In this document: piece by piece, positions 25,401 through 40,400 of the stretch
Layout: every line of letters starts with the position of its first letter
How positions within the stretch are numbered: the first letter of the stretch is position 1
Source: Bacilli bacterium
Lineage (GTDB): Bacteria > Bacillota_I > Bacilli_A > RF39 > UBA660
Assembly: GCA_017617435.1 (NCBI GenBank)
Contig: JAFZWF010000020.1
Location: forward strand, 1-47,733
Direction: 5' to 3'
Length of the DNA stretch: 47,733 nt
Notes under the pieces: model-generated
The model's database searches: none
What the model was told of the DNA's origin: nothing
What the model saw: only the letters and a program-made list of their open reading frames with translations
Made by a program: the position numbers and the translations under genes

Positions 25401-28400
25401 GGGAATTTGATACATCATATGCAACATTAATTTATTATAATGATACAGAAAATGGTGTTTCTTCAATTGGTTATAATAGTAATTATTCTGATGAAGATGC
25501 AAACTATAAAGGACCTAAAGTTGCATACCTTCATTTACCATCTACATCTCAATGGAGTAATGTAACTTTAAAAGATACAACTAGACAAATGCGTGGTGAG
25601 TATGGATCATTACATAATCAATTAATTAACTATTCAAATATTCCTTATGAAACATTTGAATATACTGACCGAGCTGCAAGACTTCTTACTCTACAAGAAG
25701 TAATGAGGGCTTGTGAAATTGACGAAGCTCGTACTAGTACAAATTACGATAATTTAAATCAAAAATGCTTATTCCTATACGAAAACACTGCCTTTACTAC
25801 TAATAATTCTGGAAATGGATATACTCGTACTTGGCTTGAAACACCAACTAATGGTTACAATCAATATTTTGACAATACGGCTAATGCTATATGGAGTTTA
25901 AATAATGGTGGTAGACAGGTACAAATTGGTTCACCTAGTGGAACATCAAGAGGTATAAGACCTGCAATTGATGTTCCAAAAGATAGAATTGATATTACTA
26001 TTTCAAATACACATTCTGTAACACTTCCAGATAGAGTTGATACTGTTGATCATGGAGCTGAGTATACAATTCCAGATAATAAGTATCCAAAGGCAAGTGA
26101 AACTGTAGCAACAATTACTTTAAAATATCAAGATACTGTTACACCTAATAGTACTTTAGATGTTATTCAATCATATACTCCTAATGGATTTACAATTGGA
26201 GAAACGCACTATAATGAAAGAAGTCTAATTACTGTTAATGAAGATATAACACTGGTTCCAAGTTATGTTGAAACTATTACACCAGTTACACTTCCAACTC
26301 CAACAAATACTGGATATACATTTGCTGGTTGGTATGATCAACCTGGTGGTACTGGAACTAGATATACAACGTATAGTGTAGCTGAAGATATTATTTTATA
26401 TGCTTACTGGACTTTAACTCCACCAACTGATGGAGAAGAGTATACTCTTCCAGCTAATACAGAAAAAGATAATGGACCAGTTTCTACTGTAACATTTGTT
26501 TATAACGATGGCTCAACTGCAAACACAACAAGTTTTGTTACTGCAAGCTTTGAACCAAATGGATGGCTAGTTGATGGTGTTCATTATAACGTTGGTGATG
26601 TTATCAACTATGAAGAAGGTATGGAAATTGTTCAGGATTATATACCTTCAGTTACAAACCCAGCAGTATTCCCAAATAATCCTGTTAGAAATGGTTACAC
26701 ATTTATTGGATGGTTTGATACTAACTCAAGTGCTGGTGGTCAAAGATACACTACATATAGTGGCACTAAAGATTTAACTTTATATGCTAGATGGCTTGAT
26801 AATAGTGGTGGAATTCTTCCACAATCTGATATTAAATGTAAAAGAGCAACAACTCTTCATACAGCATACTGCCCTGATAATGTTCAGTGGTGTAATGACT
26901 CTGGAAATGCTGGCGAGTACATTACATTTGGTAATATAAGTGACAGTACAGAGTTAGTTACAGGTGACGCTCTTGATTGTGATGTCAATGGTGATGGCAC
27001 ATTTGACGATGAAACTGAAAGATTCTACTATGTGTCTGATTACTACGATACTAATACAATGAGTTTCAATGGTTTATATGCATCTTTAATTTGGTATGAC
27101 GATTATCCTTATAGTACTGATACTCATCAAATTCGTTATATCCACTGGGATGACGATTTTACAAGTAGTTATATAGGACCAACAGGACCAATAAATGCTA
27201 CGCTTAATGGTAATAGATTATTGCCATTATCAACTGATTGGACAAACGTGTCTTTATATACCAACGAACGAGCAATTCTTCCAGCGCTTGAAAATATTTC
27301 TAATCCTACTATAGTTGATTATTCTGGACTTTCTGGAAGACTACTAAACTATAAAGAAGTAGAACAAGCTTGTGGTATTAATGTAACTTCAAATCAAATT
27401 TATGAATTACCTGAAAATTGTAGTTTCTTATGGGAAAATGCAATTCAAGATAGATATTATGAAATGGCATCTGGGCCATACTGGTTAGAAAACCCAGGAG
27501 ATTCAACTAATGCTATTGCAATGGAAACAGGTTATATTAAATTCTTCGGAACTAAATATGAAGATTATGAAGAAAGAAATTCAAGACCTGTTATTGATGT
27601 TGCTAAAGTTAATATTGAAGGTTTAGAGGTTTCTAACATTCATACAGTAACTTATCCAGATGGTTCAACTGAGAGAGTTTTACATGGTGGTACATTCATA
27701 TTCCCTGAAAATACTTCTACAAAAAATACCGAAAATGTTGCAACTGTAACATTTAACTACATGGATACATCTAGTACAGTTGAAGAAAGATATGTTACTA
27801 AATCATTTGTTGCAAATGGATGGAAAGTAAATAATACTCATTATGATAATGGTGCTTCATTTATTGTAAATAGCGATATTACTCTTGAATATGATTACGT
27901 AAGTACTATTCATGGAGCAGAATTTGTTGATGACCCAATTGATTATCATAATGCATTCATGGGATGGTTCGATAGCGTATCTGATGGTACAAAATATACA
28001 TCTTATGATGGTGAAGAAGATCTTATTTTATGGGCACATTGGGAAGATGCCGAAACCTTATTAAGCGGTTATACATGTCGTCGTGCATCAACACTTCATA
28101 CTGGAAAATGTATTGATAGACAATATGCTGAATGTAGTGAAATGGGTGTTGAAAATAACACTAAGCTTGAATTCGGTAATATTGGTATAAGTGGAGAACT
28201 TCATACTGGAGATGCCTTTGACTGTGATGTTAATGGTGACGGTACATTTGATTCTAAAAAGGAAAGATTCTACTATGTTTCTGATTACTACAATACAGAA
28301 ACAGGTGAGTTTGAAGATGATACAGCTGCATTAATTTGGTATACTGTTATACCATTTAAAGATGGTGTATCTGATATTCCAAGTATTACATTTACAAGTG

Positions 28401-31400
28401 TTGCTTATGATGTTGACTCATCATCTGAGTTAGGTATTAATAGATATGGACCTAGACATTCTTATCTAGCTCTTCCATCAACTACTGAATGGAGCAATGT
28501 TTCATTAAAAAATACACAAAGACAAATAAGAGCTTCATATGAGGATACTCTAAGTTCTAAAAAACTTAGCAACGGAACTTCTTTAAGTAAATTTACTTAT
28601 ACAGGAAGAGCAGCACGTTACTTAACTATTGAAGAAGCGGCAGCAGCCTGCGACGTCACACAAATTATAAGTACTTATGATTTTGCCCGTATTCCTTATT
28701 TACAACATTTCCCACTTAAATGTTCTTATCTACGTGAAGGTACACGTGTAGGAAATGGTGGAGGATTAGTAAATGGATTCTGGCTTGAATCTGTTAAATA
28801 TAATAGTACTTATAACGCTTGGTATTCTGATGGTAGTGCAATATATGACCGTGAAGCTTCATTTACGAGTATGAGCGTTAAACCTGTTATTGATATGCCA
28901 AAAGATAAACTTGAAATTGTACATATTCCAATGGCAAGCGTTTATATTGATGGAACTAAGGTTACAACATTTATTGCTGGAAACGAATATACAATTCCAC
29001 AAGTTCCAAATAAAACAAGCGTAAAATTTGCGACTGTTCAATTTGAACAACAAAATGGTAATGGTCGTATAACAAAACAAATTAATACTACTTATATTCC
29101 TGTTGGATTTACAGTAGGTGATGAAACTTATCAACCAGGTCAAGTTATTACTGTTGATGAAGATTTATATCTAGTTTCAAATTATACTGAAGGTATTGAA
29201 TATCCTACTTTCCCAGATGATCCTGAAAAACCTGGATATACATTTGTAGGTTGGTTTGATACAACTGATCCTGGTGGAGGTAACGAGTATAAAGTTCCTG
29301 AAGATTTTGCTACAGTTACTAAAAACCAAACTTTACGTATATATGCAAGATATGATGATGGCACTGTAACTGAAACTAACACTATTACATATCCTGATGG
29401 ACGTGTAGATGTAGTTAAACACAATAGTTATTACACAATGCCAAGAACTACTCATACTGCTTATTCTGAAAAAGTAGGTACAGCTGTATTTAAATACTAT
29501 AATGGACATCCAGATACTGAAAGTGATGTAATCAAAACTTACACACCAGATGGATGGAGAATTAATGGACATAAATATAATGCCGGTAATTCCCTTTATG
29601 TAAGTTCTGATTTAGTTGTTAATTATAATTATGCTGAAACTTATCATACTGATTTCCCAACACCTGATCCTACATATGAAGGACAAACTTTCTATGGTTG
29701 GTCAGATATGGATTATGGTGGATCATTCCGTACTGAAAGCACTGTTTATGGAGATATAGTTTTATACGCAGTTTATTATGCTAATCTTCCAAATTATGGT
29801 GATACATTTATTGTTCCACCAAACACTATAAGGACTCCTAAACAATATGTTGTTCATTTTGATCCGCAAAATGGAGATCCAGTTACAACAAGCTATGTTT
29901 ATATTGAACAAATTCCTGATGGATGGCTTGCTGCTGGTAGACATGTTTATCCAGGAGATGAAATAATATGGCAAGGTGGAGGCTTAACTGAAGTTTATAA
30001 CAATGGCGAAGTAACACCTGCAGAGTTCCCATCAACACCTACTAAAGCAGGTTATGAATTTACTGGTTGGTATGATCAACCTGCTGGAGGTAATAGATAT
30101 ACAACATATTCTCGTGATCGAAATATTACATTATATGCTCACTGGTATGATCCAAACGGTGGTGGAACAACAGAGGAGCCTTTATGTACCGTTGCTGATT
30201 ATATAGATGATGAATCCGAAAGCTATGCTACTATAGGTGAAGCCGGAACACTTGTTCCTGGTAATGCATATGACTGTGTAATTAACACTAATGGTGATAC
30301 TGGTAGATTCTATTATGTAAGTGATTATTATGATACACACACTAAAGAATTTGATGATACTTACCAAACATTTATTTACTCAGGAAATTATTATTTTGGT
30401 GAGGAACTTAATATAACTGACAATACATACGTTGAAACCAATTATGCAAGTAATGCATATAATGGACCAACAAGTCAGCTAAATCACTTGCCATCTAAAA
30501 ATGATTGGAATAATATATCTTTATATCAAAGTCAAAGACAAATTTTAACACCTGCAGGTGAAACTACTTTAGGTGGATATAATTTACCTAACTTTGATTA
30601 TGGAGATTCGCCTTCAAGACTTTTAACAGTACAAGAAGTAAATAGAGCATGTAACATTACTATTAGCTCTACTTCATATACTGATTTACCATATTCATGT
30701 AGATTCTTATCAATGAACCTTGATAACTTAAGTATCGAAGGTGCTGAGGGTTATGGATATTATCTAGAAAACCCAACAACAACTAGTGAAGCAGGATTTA
30801 TCTTCATGACTAATACTTATAATTCAAGAAATAATTATAGTGAACAAGTTCTTGCAAGGCCCGCAATCGATGTTCCAAAAAGCAGAATAGAAGGATTTAC
30901 ATCAAGCGTAACAACTTACACTGTTACATATCCTAATGGATATAAAGAAACTGTTGAACCTGGAACTGTAATTATAATTCCTGAAAATAATCAAGTTAAT
31001 AACAATATAGAGGGTGCAACCGTTACATTTAAACTTGGTAATGGTCAAAGTGATATTGTTAAACATGTTACTAACTCTGCTATTGGTAGTGGATACAAAA
31101 TCGATGGCGTTCACTATAACTCAAACTCACTATACACAGTAAATAGTGATATTACTCTTGAATATGACTATGTTGTTACTGCTGTTGGTGCTGCCGAGTT
31201 CCCTGCAGATCCAGTTAGAAATGATTATACGTTTGCTGGTTGGTTTGCTGATGATCTTGATGGAAGTCGTTACTTCAACTACAGTGGATATGATGATATT
31301 ACATTATATGCTCACTGGGATGACAATATGCCTTCATATATTTGTAAAAGAGCAACTGAACTTCATACAATAACTTGTGATTCAACAAATTCATATTGTA

Positions 31401-34400
31401 ATGATCATGATGTGGACTCTATTACTTACGGACAACTTGGAATTGATGGAGTTTTAACAGCTGGAGATGCCTTTGACTGTGATGTTAATGGTGATGGCAT
31501 CTATGATCCAGATACTGAAAGATTCTATTATGTATCTGATTACTATGATACATATAATGATGACTTTAATACTCATTATGGTGTATTAATATATTCAAAT
31601 AATACTATTAGTGGGGTTCCATCAACTGGTGGTGCAAACTATAACACTGATGGTTTAAATATAGAGTCGATAAATACATCTAATTTCCCTACATCTAGTC
31701 AGTGGAGTAATGTATCACTTTATGATACTTACCGCATTGTTCCATCTATAAATAATTCTGATCGTGAAATAGATTATGAAAATGCTGTTGCAAGATATTT
31801 AAGACTAGAAGAAGTTGAAAGAGCATGTGGAACTCACTCAAATCAAGAAGGATATTTAGATAACTGCCTATTCTTACTTGAAGATACAAATTATAAACAA
31901 GATGAACAAGATGAGCAAAACCATGTAATTTGGGATAGAGATGATTATACATCTGTTTATCTTGAAAATTCATACCTAGGTGATGATGGTAATGTATATA
32001 CTTTAAATTCTTATACAAGAAATGTTGCATTAAAATATTCATCATACTATGGTGTTATAAAACCAACTATTGAATTACCTAAAGAAGAAATAGAGATTTC
32101 CGTTCCTAATGTTTATAGTGTTTACATTGATAACACTAAAGTTAAAGACGTAGTTGATGGTAAAAACTATATTTTACCTAATAATGAATCAGTAAATTCT
32201 GAAAATATTGCAACTATCACATTTAAATATAATGATGGTATAACTTCAGATGTAACAAGAACTGTTACTAAGTCATACGAGGGAAATGGTTATACTTTAG
32301 GTGATGAACATTATAATGCTGGTGATGTAATTGTTGTTAATGAAGATAAATATTTAACAAGTAATTACATAGAAACTGTATCATCACCAACATTCCCAGC
32401 TAATCCAACTAGAACAGGATATGAGTTTGTTGGTTGGATAACTACAGAAAATTATGAACCATGGAATATTTACCCTATAGTATCTTCCTACGATGGATCT
32501 GAAAATATAACACTTTATGCACAGTGGAGACCATCTCAAGGTGCAGGTGATTGTTATATTCAATATATGGATACAGGTGAAATTGAAATTTACACATGTA
32601 ATGAAACTTTAACTGTTCCAAACAAAGTAGCATACGAATCTGAAACTTTAACATTTAATTATTTAAATACAAATAATGAAAACACTTCATTTGATGCTAC
32701 TTATAATTCATATCAAAGTGTTGTTAAATATACTGATCAAAATAATAGAGAATACACTCCGGGTGAAACTATAACTGTAAACGGTAAAGTTTACTTAAGA
32801 AGAACTTATAGTGATATTTCCTACGATGATACATTATTTACAACACCAAATGATGCTTATAGATTTATTGGTTGGTTCACATTAGAAAATGGTGGAACTC
32901 AGGTAAATAACTATACAGAATATAAAGAAAGTGGTTCAACTACAAGTAATGTTTACGGACACTATAATGAAGAAGGTAAATGTACTGTAGTTCTAGATGG
33001 CGAAGAAGTAGGAACTTATGATTGTGGTTCAAGCTATACACTTCCTGCTGGATCTAACGTTGATGAAGATATTGCTACTGTAACCTTCATAGATGGTGAA
33101 TCTACAACAACATCTAAAGTACATGCAACAAAAACATTTAGTAACTATAGTGTTAAAGTAGGATTAAATGGAACTGCTACAACTAATAATGCTAGTGAAA
33201 ATGTTACAGTTAGTGATAATACTTATATTACAAGTAACTACACTAATGTAACTATCACACCAGTTACAATTAGTAACTTAGCTGATAAAGATTATTATTC
33301 ATTTGAAGGATGGTATACAAGAGCAAATGGTGAAGGAGTTAAAGTAACTGGAAGTTATTCAAATGCAGTTGATATTACTCTTTACTCATACTATGTTGCT
33401 AAGAAAGCTCAATATTCATTCTATGATGCTATAAATGAATCAAATATTGGTTACATGGAAGCGACTTATGGAACTAGAATTGATACAAGTAGCATTAGAG
33501 CTAACGAATCAGGTATCAGTGAACATGAAATAAGATATGTTTACAATAATGGTACAAACGATTTTGTAGATAGATCATTTGCTATTTCTAATGAAATCGT
33601 TAGTTGGACTCAAGAAACAACTAATAAACCATATGCATTAATTCACACAGTTGATGTTGTTGGACCTATTAGTTTAAATGCTGTCTTTGGTGATGGTAAA
33701 GTCGCAACAAATATTACACTAGAAACGTTATCTGCTGATACATATCCAGGATATGATTTTGCTGGATGGTATACACTTCCTGTTGGTGGTAAACTTGTTA
33801 GTGCATCTGATATTAGAGAAGATAAAGATTATACTTTCTATGCACACTGGACAAGAAATAATACTAATATTTGTACACTAAATGACGGAACTACCATGGA
33901 ATGTCCTGAAGGAGAATCTCTAGTTGTACCAGCTTATAGTGAATCTATAGTTGGTAGAGTAAACGAAATCATTAATGGTACTTCTGATCAATATAAAGAT
34001 GAAATGTTAGAATCTTACGAAGTAGTTAAGACTTCATATATTGATTATGCTGAAGTTGATGGTGTTAAATACTATCCTGGAGATACTTATACAATTGGTG
34101 TAAATCCAGAAATTACAATTGTATATAAATCTTCTGTAACTACTCCTGTTACACTTGATACAAATATCGATGTTGATAGCGATTGGTTTAATGAAGATGA
34201 TGACATGATATTTGTTGGCTGGTTCACTGAAAGAACAGGTGGAACTCAGTTATTTAAATATGATGGTGAAGAAACAATTAATGTTTATGCACGTTATAAG
34301 GTTTATGATCCTGATGAAGAAACATATACTTTATATATTGAAGGCTTGGATGGAAATGTTATTTCTCAAGAAAATATTTCTAAAGGGACTAAGATAAAAC

Positions 34401-37400
34401 TATTTAAAGATCAATATTTAAATAATGCTCAATCTATTGAGTTATATGATTCTGATGAAACAACATTAATTAGTACAGTAAATATTAGCTTCATTCATGA
34501 AGCAAATAAATACTTAGTAAATGGAAGTTTACAAGATGTTGGTTCTTACATAACAATTTATGGTGATACATATGCTAAAGCATATGAAACTAATGTAACT
34601 AAGAATGTTGCTGGTTATAAAGAACCAAGTGATAGTACATTTACTGGTTACTTCACTGCAGCAAATGGCGGAACAAAAGTTGATGTAAATAATATTACCG
34701 AAGATGACAACATAGTATCTGCTTTATATGCTCACTATGTTGAAGAAACACCAAACGGCTACGTTAGAGTCGATTTTGATGGAGAAATTACTAATGTTCC
34801 TCAAGGATCATATATAACTCTTCCATTAAATAAAACTAAAGATTCAACAAGCTTTAATGTTAGATTCAATTTTAATAGAACTAACATTGAACCATATGTT
34901 GCAACTATTACAACTGAATATACTTTAGATAGTTATTTAGTAAATAATAGAGTTTATAATCCTGGAACTTCAGTACAAGCTAATAGTGATTTAGTAATTA
35001 GATCACATTACTCTGAGTCAAAAGACTGGGATGATGATACTAAGAATATATTAAATGCAACATACCCTGATTTCCCTACATTTGATGTTTTAGACGAAGT
35101 TCCTACATCATGGGTAATTGATCTAACAAATGGAACAACTATAGATGATGCATCAACTCTTAATAAATCAACAGAGTTATATGCTCACTATACACAATTT
35201 GCAAATGTTTACTTAAATGATGAAATTATTGCTCAAGTTAAGAAGGGTACAACATATACACTTCCAATTAATAATCTTCCTAAAAATTCAGATATTATTG
35301 GAACAGTAACATTTGTTTATAATAATGGTTCAGATGATACTACAAGTAACGTATACAAATACTACTCAGCAAGTGGTTGGTACATTGGTGAATCTGAATA
35401 TGTATCTGGTGCAAAGGTAACTGTTAATGAAGACATTACACTAGTTCCAAGATATAAAGAAACTGTTGTTAAAGCTGTATTCCCTAAAACTCCTGTTAAA
35501 GAACACTCAACATTCAATGGATGGTTCACATCACTTGATGAAAATGGTGAACAATTAACAGAATATAGTAGTGAAGGAAATATTGCTTTATATGGTAAGT
35601 GGACTGACAAAGTTAAGATTGTTGATCCAACAACTGGTGAAACAGAATATGTTGATCCAGGAACTGTAATAACTCTTGAGTCTCTTGATGATAAAGAAGA
35701 AAAGTTCTATAACATCACATTTGATTACAATTATGAAGGTGCTCCTTCAAACAAAGTTGTAAGAATATCAACTCAAGAAGTATTTAAAGGTTGGTTAATA
35801 AATGGTGTTTTACATCAAGCTGGTGAAGAAATTACAGTTGATGAAGACATTACTAAATCAGCTTCTTACGAAAAAGTTATTAATAATAAGAACTTACCAA
35901 ATGATCCAACTAGAACTGGTTATACATTTACTGGTTGGTATACATCTACTTCTGAATTATTCGGAAGTCTAGTTGATATAACTAAGATTGAATCAACTAC
36001 AACCGTATACGCCCATTGGGAAAACTTTGATCCTGAAACACAAGTAAAACTTACTTGGGATGGCGTTACATCCGTTCATGATAAAGGTGAAGTTATAAGT
36101 CTTGAAAAAGAAGGCACAACTCAAACTTCTACAATAGCAAATGTAACTTTCGTAATGAACAAAGAAGGCTATAGTGATAAGATTGTTAAGATAACTAATA
36201 CAACATTTGTTGATCATTTAATAATAAATGGAAATGATCATGCTGCAAATGGAACTTATACATTAAATGCGGATACTGTTATTACATCAGTATATGATGA
36301 AGAAACTAATTATCCTGCACTTCCTGTTATTTCAAGTGATGAATTTGAAGGATTCTATACAGCACCAACAAATGGTGAAATAGTTACAACGCTTCAAGGT
36401 GTAGCTGAAGATGTTACATATTATGCTAGATGGGGAGAGCCTGGTGGAGGAACTGTACCAGCAATAATTGATGGAGAAGAGATAGAAATCGATAATCCAT
36501 ATACTGTTCCAACAATGTATGGTGATGAGGAATCAATCACTGTTTACCTAGATTTAAATTATGATGAAGCTCCAGCTCCAACAGCAATGACAATCACATC
36601 ACAAAAGAAAGTTTTAAGTCAAAATATAAATGGTATTACATATTATCCAGGTGATGTTGTAGTTCTTCCAAAAAATAGTGTAATTACAACTAACTTATCT
36701 AATGAATATGAAACAACTACAAGTCCTGAATATCAAAAACCAAGTGATATTACATATGATGGTTCAACATATACATTCAATTACTGGACTGATGAAGATG
36801 GAAATGTAGTTGCATTAAGTAACTTAACTGGTATGGACTCAGCATATGACGGATCAACATTATATGCAAATTATCAGTACAAATATGATGATTACTTGAT
36901 CTTACATGTAATAGATGGAAGTTACGAAGAATATGTTCAAATAGAGCCAGATTCTTACGTATATCTTCCTAATTATGCAAATCAAGCAAACTCATCATCA
37001 ATTTACTTATATGTTGACGATTATGTATTAGGCGGATATGCAGATATTATAATTAGTCAAGACTATGAACTTAAAGAAACCATATTAAATGGTAAGAAGG
37101 TAAATAACTACTATTCGTTCTATATTGATGAAGATACAACAGTTAAATTTACATATTCTTTAAGTGATGTAAGTCGAGAAATCGACTATGAGTCTAAAGA
37201 CTTCTCTTACTTATTAGAAAAACCTCCAGTTCAAGTTGATGAATATAATATTTATACTGGATTAAATACAAATAGTGATGGTAGTGGAGAAACAGTTGAT
37301 ATCTTAACACTTACTCCATCTGATGATACATATGATGGTATATCCCTATATGTTATGTATGATGAAGGTGGATCAGTTAATACTACACTTACAATAGATG

Positions 37401-40400
37401 GAGAAGTATCAATAGTTCCAGTAGGTAACATTACATTACCTGATGCTAAGACTAAAGCAAGTGATACATTTAAAATTACTTACGATTATAATGATGGAAC
37501 TTCGAATAAATATACTCAAACAGTTAGTAGATCTTATGAGTTTGCTCATTATAAATTAAATGATGAAAATGCATCTCAAACAGAATATGCTGCTGGAAGT
37601 ACATTTAATATTACAAAACCATCTGAATTTAATAGTGTATTTAATATAACTTACAACTATCCAACAATGCATACATTAACAACAGAAGGATTCTTAGGTT
37701 GGTACACTGATAAAACTGGTGGAACAAAAGTAACAAATTTAAATAATATAACTGAAGAAACCACACTATATGCTAGATGGGATGATACAGTTTATTACAC
37801 AGTTCCTGAAGTTGCAGGTGAAGTCGGAAGTATTCAAATCTACTTCGATTACAACTACGAAGGTGCTCCAGCACCAATACCTGTTACAGTAACAAGCCAA
37901 AAAGAAGTTTTATATCAAACTATTAATGGCGTAGTTCATTATCCAGGAGAATTAATTAAACGAGATGGAGAACTTGATATTAGAACTGTTTATAGTGATG
38001 ATATTAGAACCACATTCTCACCAGATATTCCAGAACCGGAAGATAGAGATGAATATTTCTTCACTGAATGGATGATACTTGATGACCTTGAGTGGGACGA
38101 TGGGGATACCATTGATAACCACTTAATAAGTTTCTTCTTCTATGATATAAATGGATTTAACGAAAAATATGATGGTAAAACATTGTATGCATATTGGACT
38201 TATCACTATTATAGTGATCCAGAAGAAAGAGTTAAATTAAAGATTGATTTCCCTGGTTATTACTTCTACTATGAAGAATACGGCCGTGGTGATAGTTTAT
38301 CTTATGATTATTTCACAAGTGATCCGTTCTCTTCTTGGATTTACTTAGATTTATATGATGAAGATGATAATTATTATTATCTAAATTATGCAACTCCAAT
38401 GCTTCTTGATAAGATTATCCATGATGGTAAAACAGTAGACTTACATGATTCATTTATTGCAGAAGAGGATGGAACAATTTCATATTATTATGATATTGAT
38501 CCAGATGAAGAAACAATAATTGATGGTAGTTATCCGGATTACTTATTAGAAGAACCACCATATGAACATGATGGTAAAACATACGTAGGTGTATTTGATT
38601 CAACAGATGAAGATGCAAAACAAATAGATATAATAAATTTAAAAGGTACTGATGTTCAATATAGTAATAAAACATACTTTATTAGAAATATTGATGGTAT
38701 TGAAGAATACACATATTTATACCTAGATGATAATCCTGCTGTTCAAATTCCACTTGGAGATTGGACATTACCTGCGGCTACAACTAAGGATAGCAAAGAC
38801 TTCTTTGTAACATTTGATTACAATGATGGTTCAGGTAGAACTGCTAAACAAGCAATAACTCAAAACTATACTTTTGATCATTTCCACATTAATGGAACTG
38901 ATGAAGATTTACCTGCGCAAAGTCCTTACAATGTAACTACAGCAATTAGGATGAACAGTGTATTTACTAGCTCTTATAGTTATCCAACAATACTTGTAAA
39001 TACTAATAAGGTATTTGATGGATGGTACACTGAAAGAAACGGTGGAACTAAAGTAACAACTCTTCAAGGTATAACAGAAGCAACAACACTTTATGCTCAC
39101 TATAATGGAGATCCTAATGGATCAGCAATGACATTCGATGGTCAAGTATATGTTGTACCTGATGATGTTGATAGAATTAACCCACTTAACGATGGTTACG
39201 CAGCAAATCAAATTATTAAAAAAGCTGTCTTAACATTAGTTCTGGGTGAAAACAATAGTGAAACTCATACATTTAACACTGTAATCGATCACATTGGATG
39301 GACCGATGAAAACGGTGTTGAGTATGGTGAAATCATTGACTTAGCCGACGAAAATATCGGAAGTACATTTACATCTCGCTATAGTTATGACAATGTTGAA
39401 GATATTGATTTAAGTAGATATAACCCAGATGATAATACATTTAAGGGTTGGTTCACACAAGCAGAAGATGGAGAAAAAGTTACTATTTACTCTCCAGTTG
39501 AAGATGAAACATATTACGCACAATATTATGATGAACCTCAAGTAATAATTACTGTTGATGGAGAAGTTGAGTTATATCCTGTTGGATCTACTTATACTTT
39601 ACCTGATGCTAAGACTAAGACTGGTCCAAGCATTGTAATTACATTCGACCACCAAGATGGTAATGATACAACTACTACTAAATCATTTGATACTATTTAC
39701 ACATTCAGTGGTTATAGACTAGAGGCTGATCAAACATTATATGGTGCTAACTATTCATTTGATGATATTCAAAATGATATGACATTTACTTCAACATTTG
39801 CTAAATCACAAACAACACCTACATGGCCAGATGATCCAACTAAAGAACATTACTTCTTCTTAGGTTGGTTTACAGCTCCAGATTCAGGCTTACAAGTATT
39901 TAACTATGATGATATTTCAACAAACACTACTTTATATGCTCAGTATGTAAAAAATGCTGATGACTTCGTAACTATTACAAATAGTGCAACCGGAGAATCA
40001 ATTAGAGTTCTAACTGGAAGTGACTTCGTATATAGTGAAACTAAGTTCTATAAAGTAGATGAAGAAAAACTTGGTAAGGTAACATTTAAATTTAACTCGC
40101 CTGGTTATCCAGATGAAGAAGTTGAATTTAAAATCAAACATACTCCAAGTGGATTCTACGTAGGTGATGATACTGAAAACTTGATTGGTGTTAATACAGC
40201 ATATCAATTTAATGCTGATACAACTATTACGCCATACTATGACGAAGCTAATGATGTATACGATGGTACAATCGGAACAAGCATATTTGATTACGATATA
40301 ACTAAAGATGATGCTGAGGCAACATGCTTTAGTAAGACAAATCAAACTGATCCTCGTGATAACACAGCCTACACATGTTATACCGAATATGATAAAAACG

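Noticed and set aside
28859-29572. Minus-strand open frames opposite the giant gene
   Set aside because: They are rich in Ile, Cys, Ser and Asn with no ribosome sites and mirror the codon bias of the plus-strand gene; they look like shadows.
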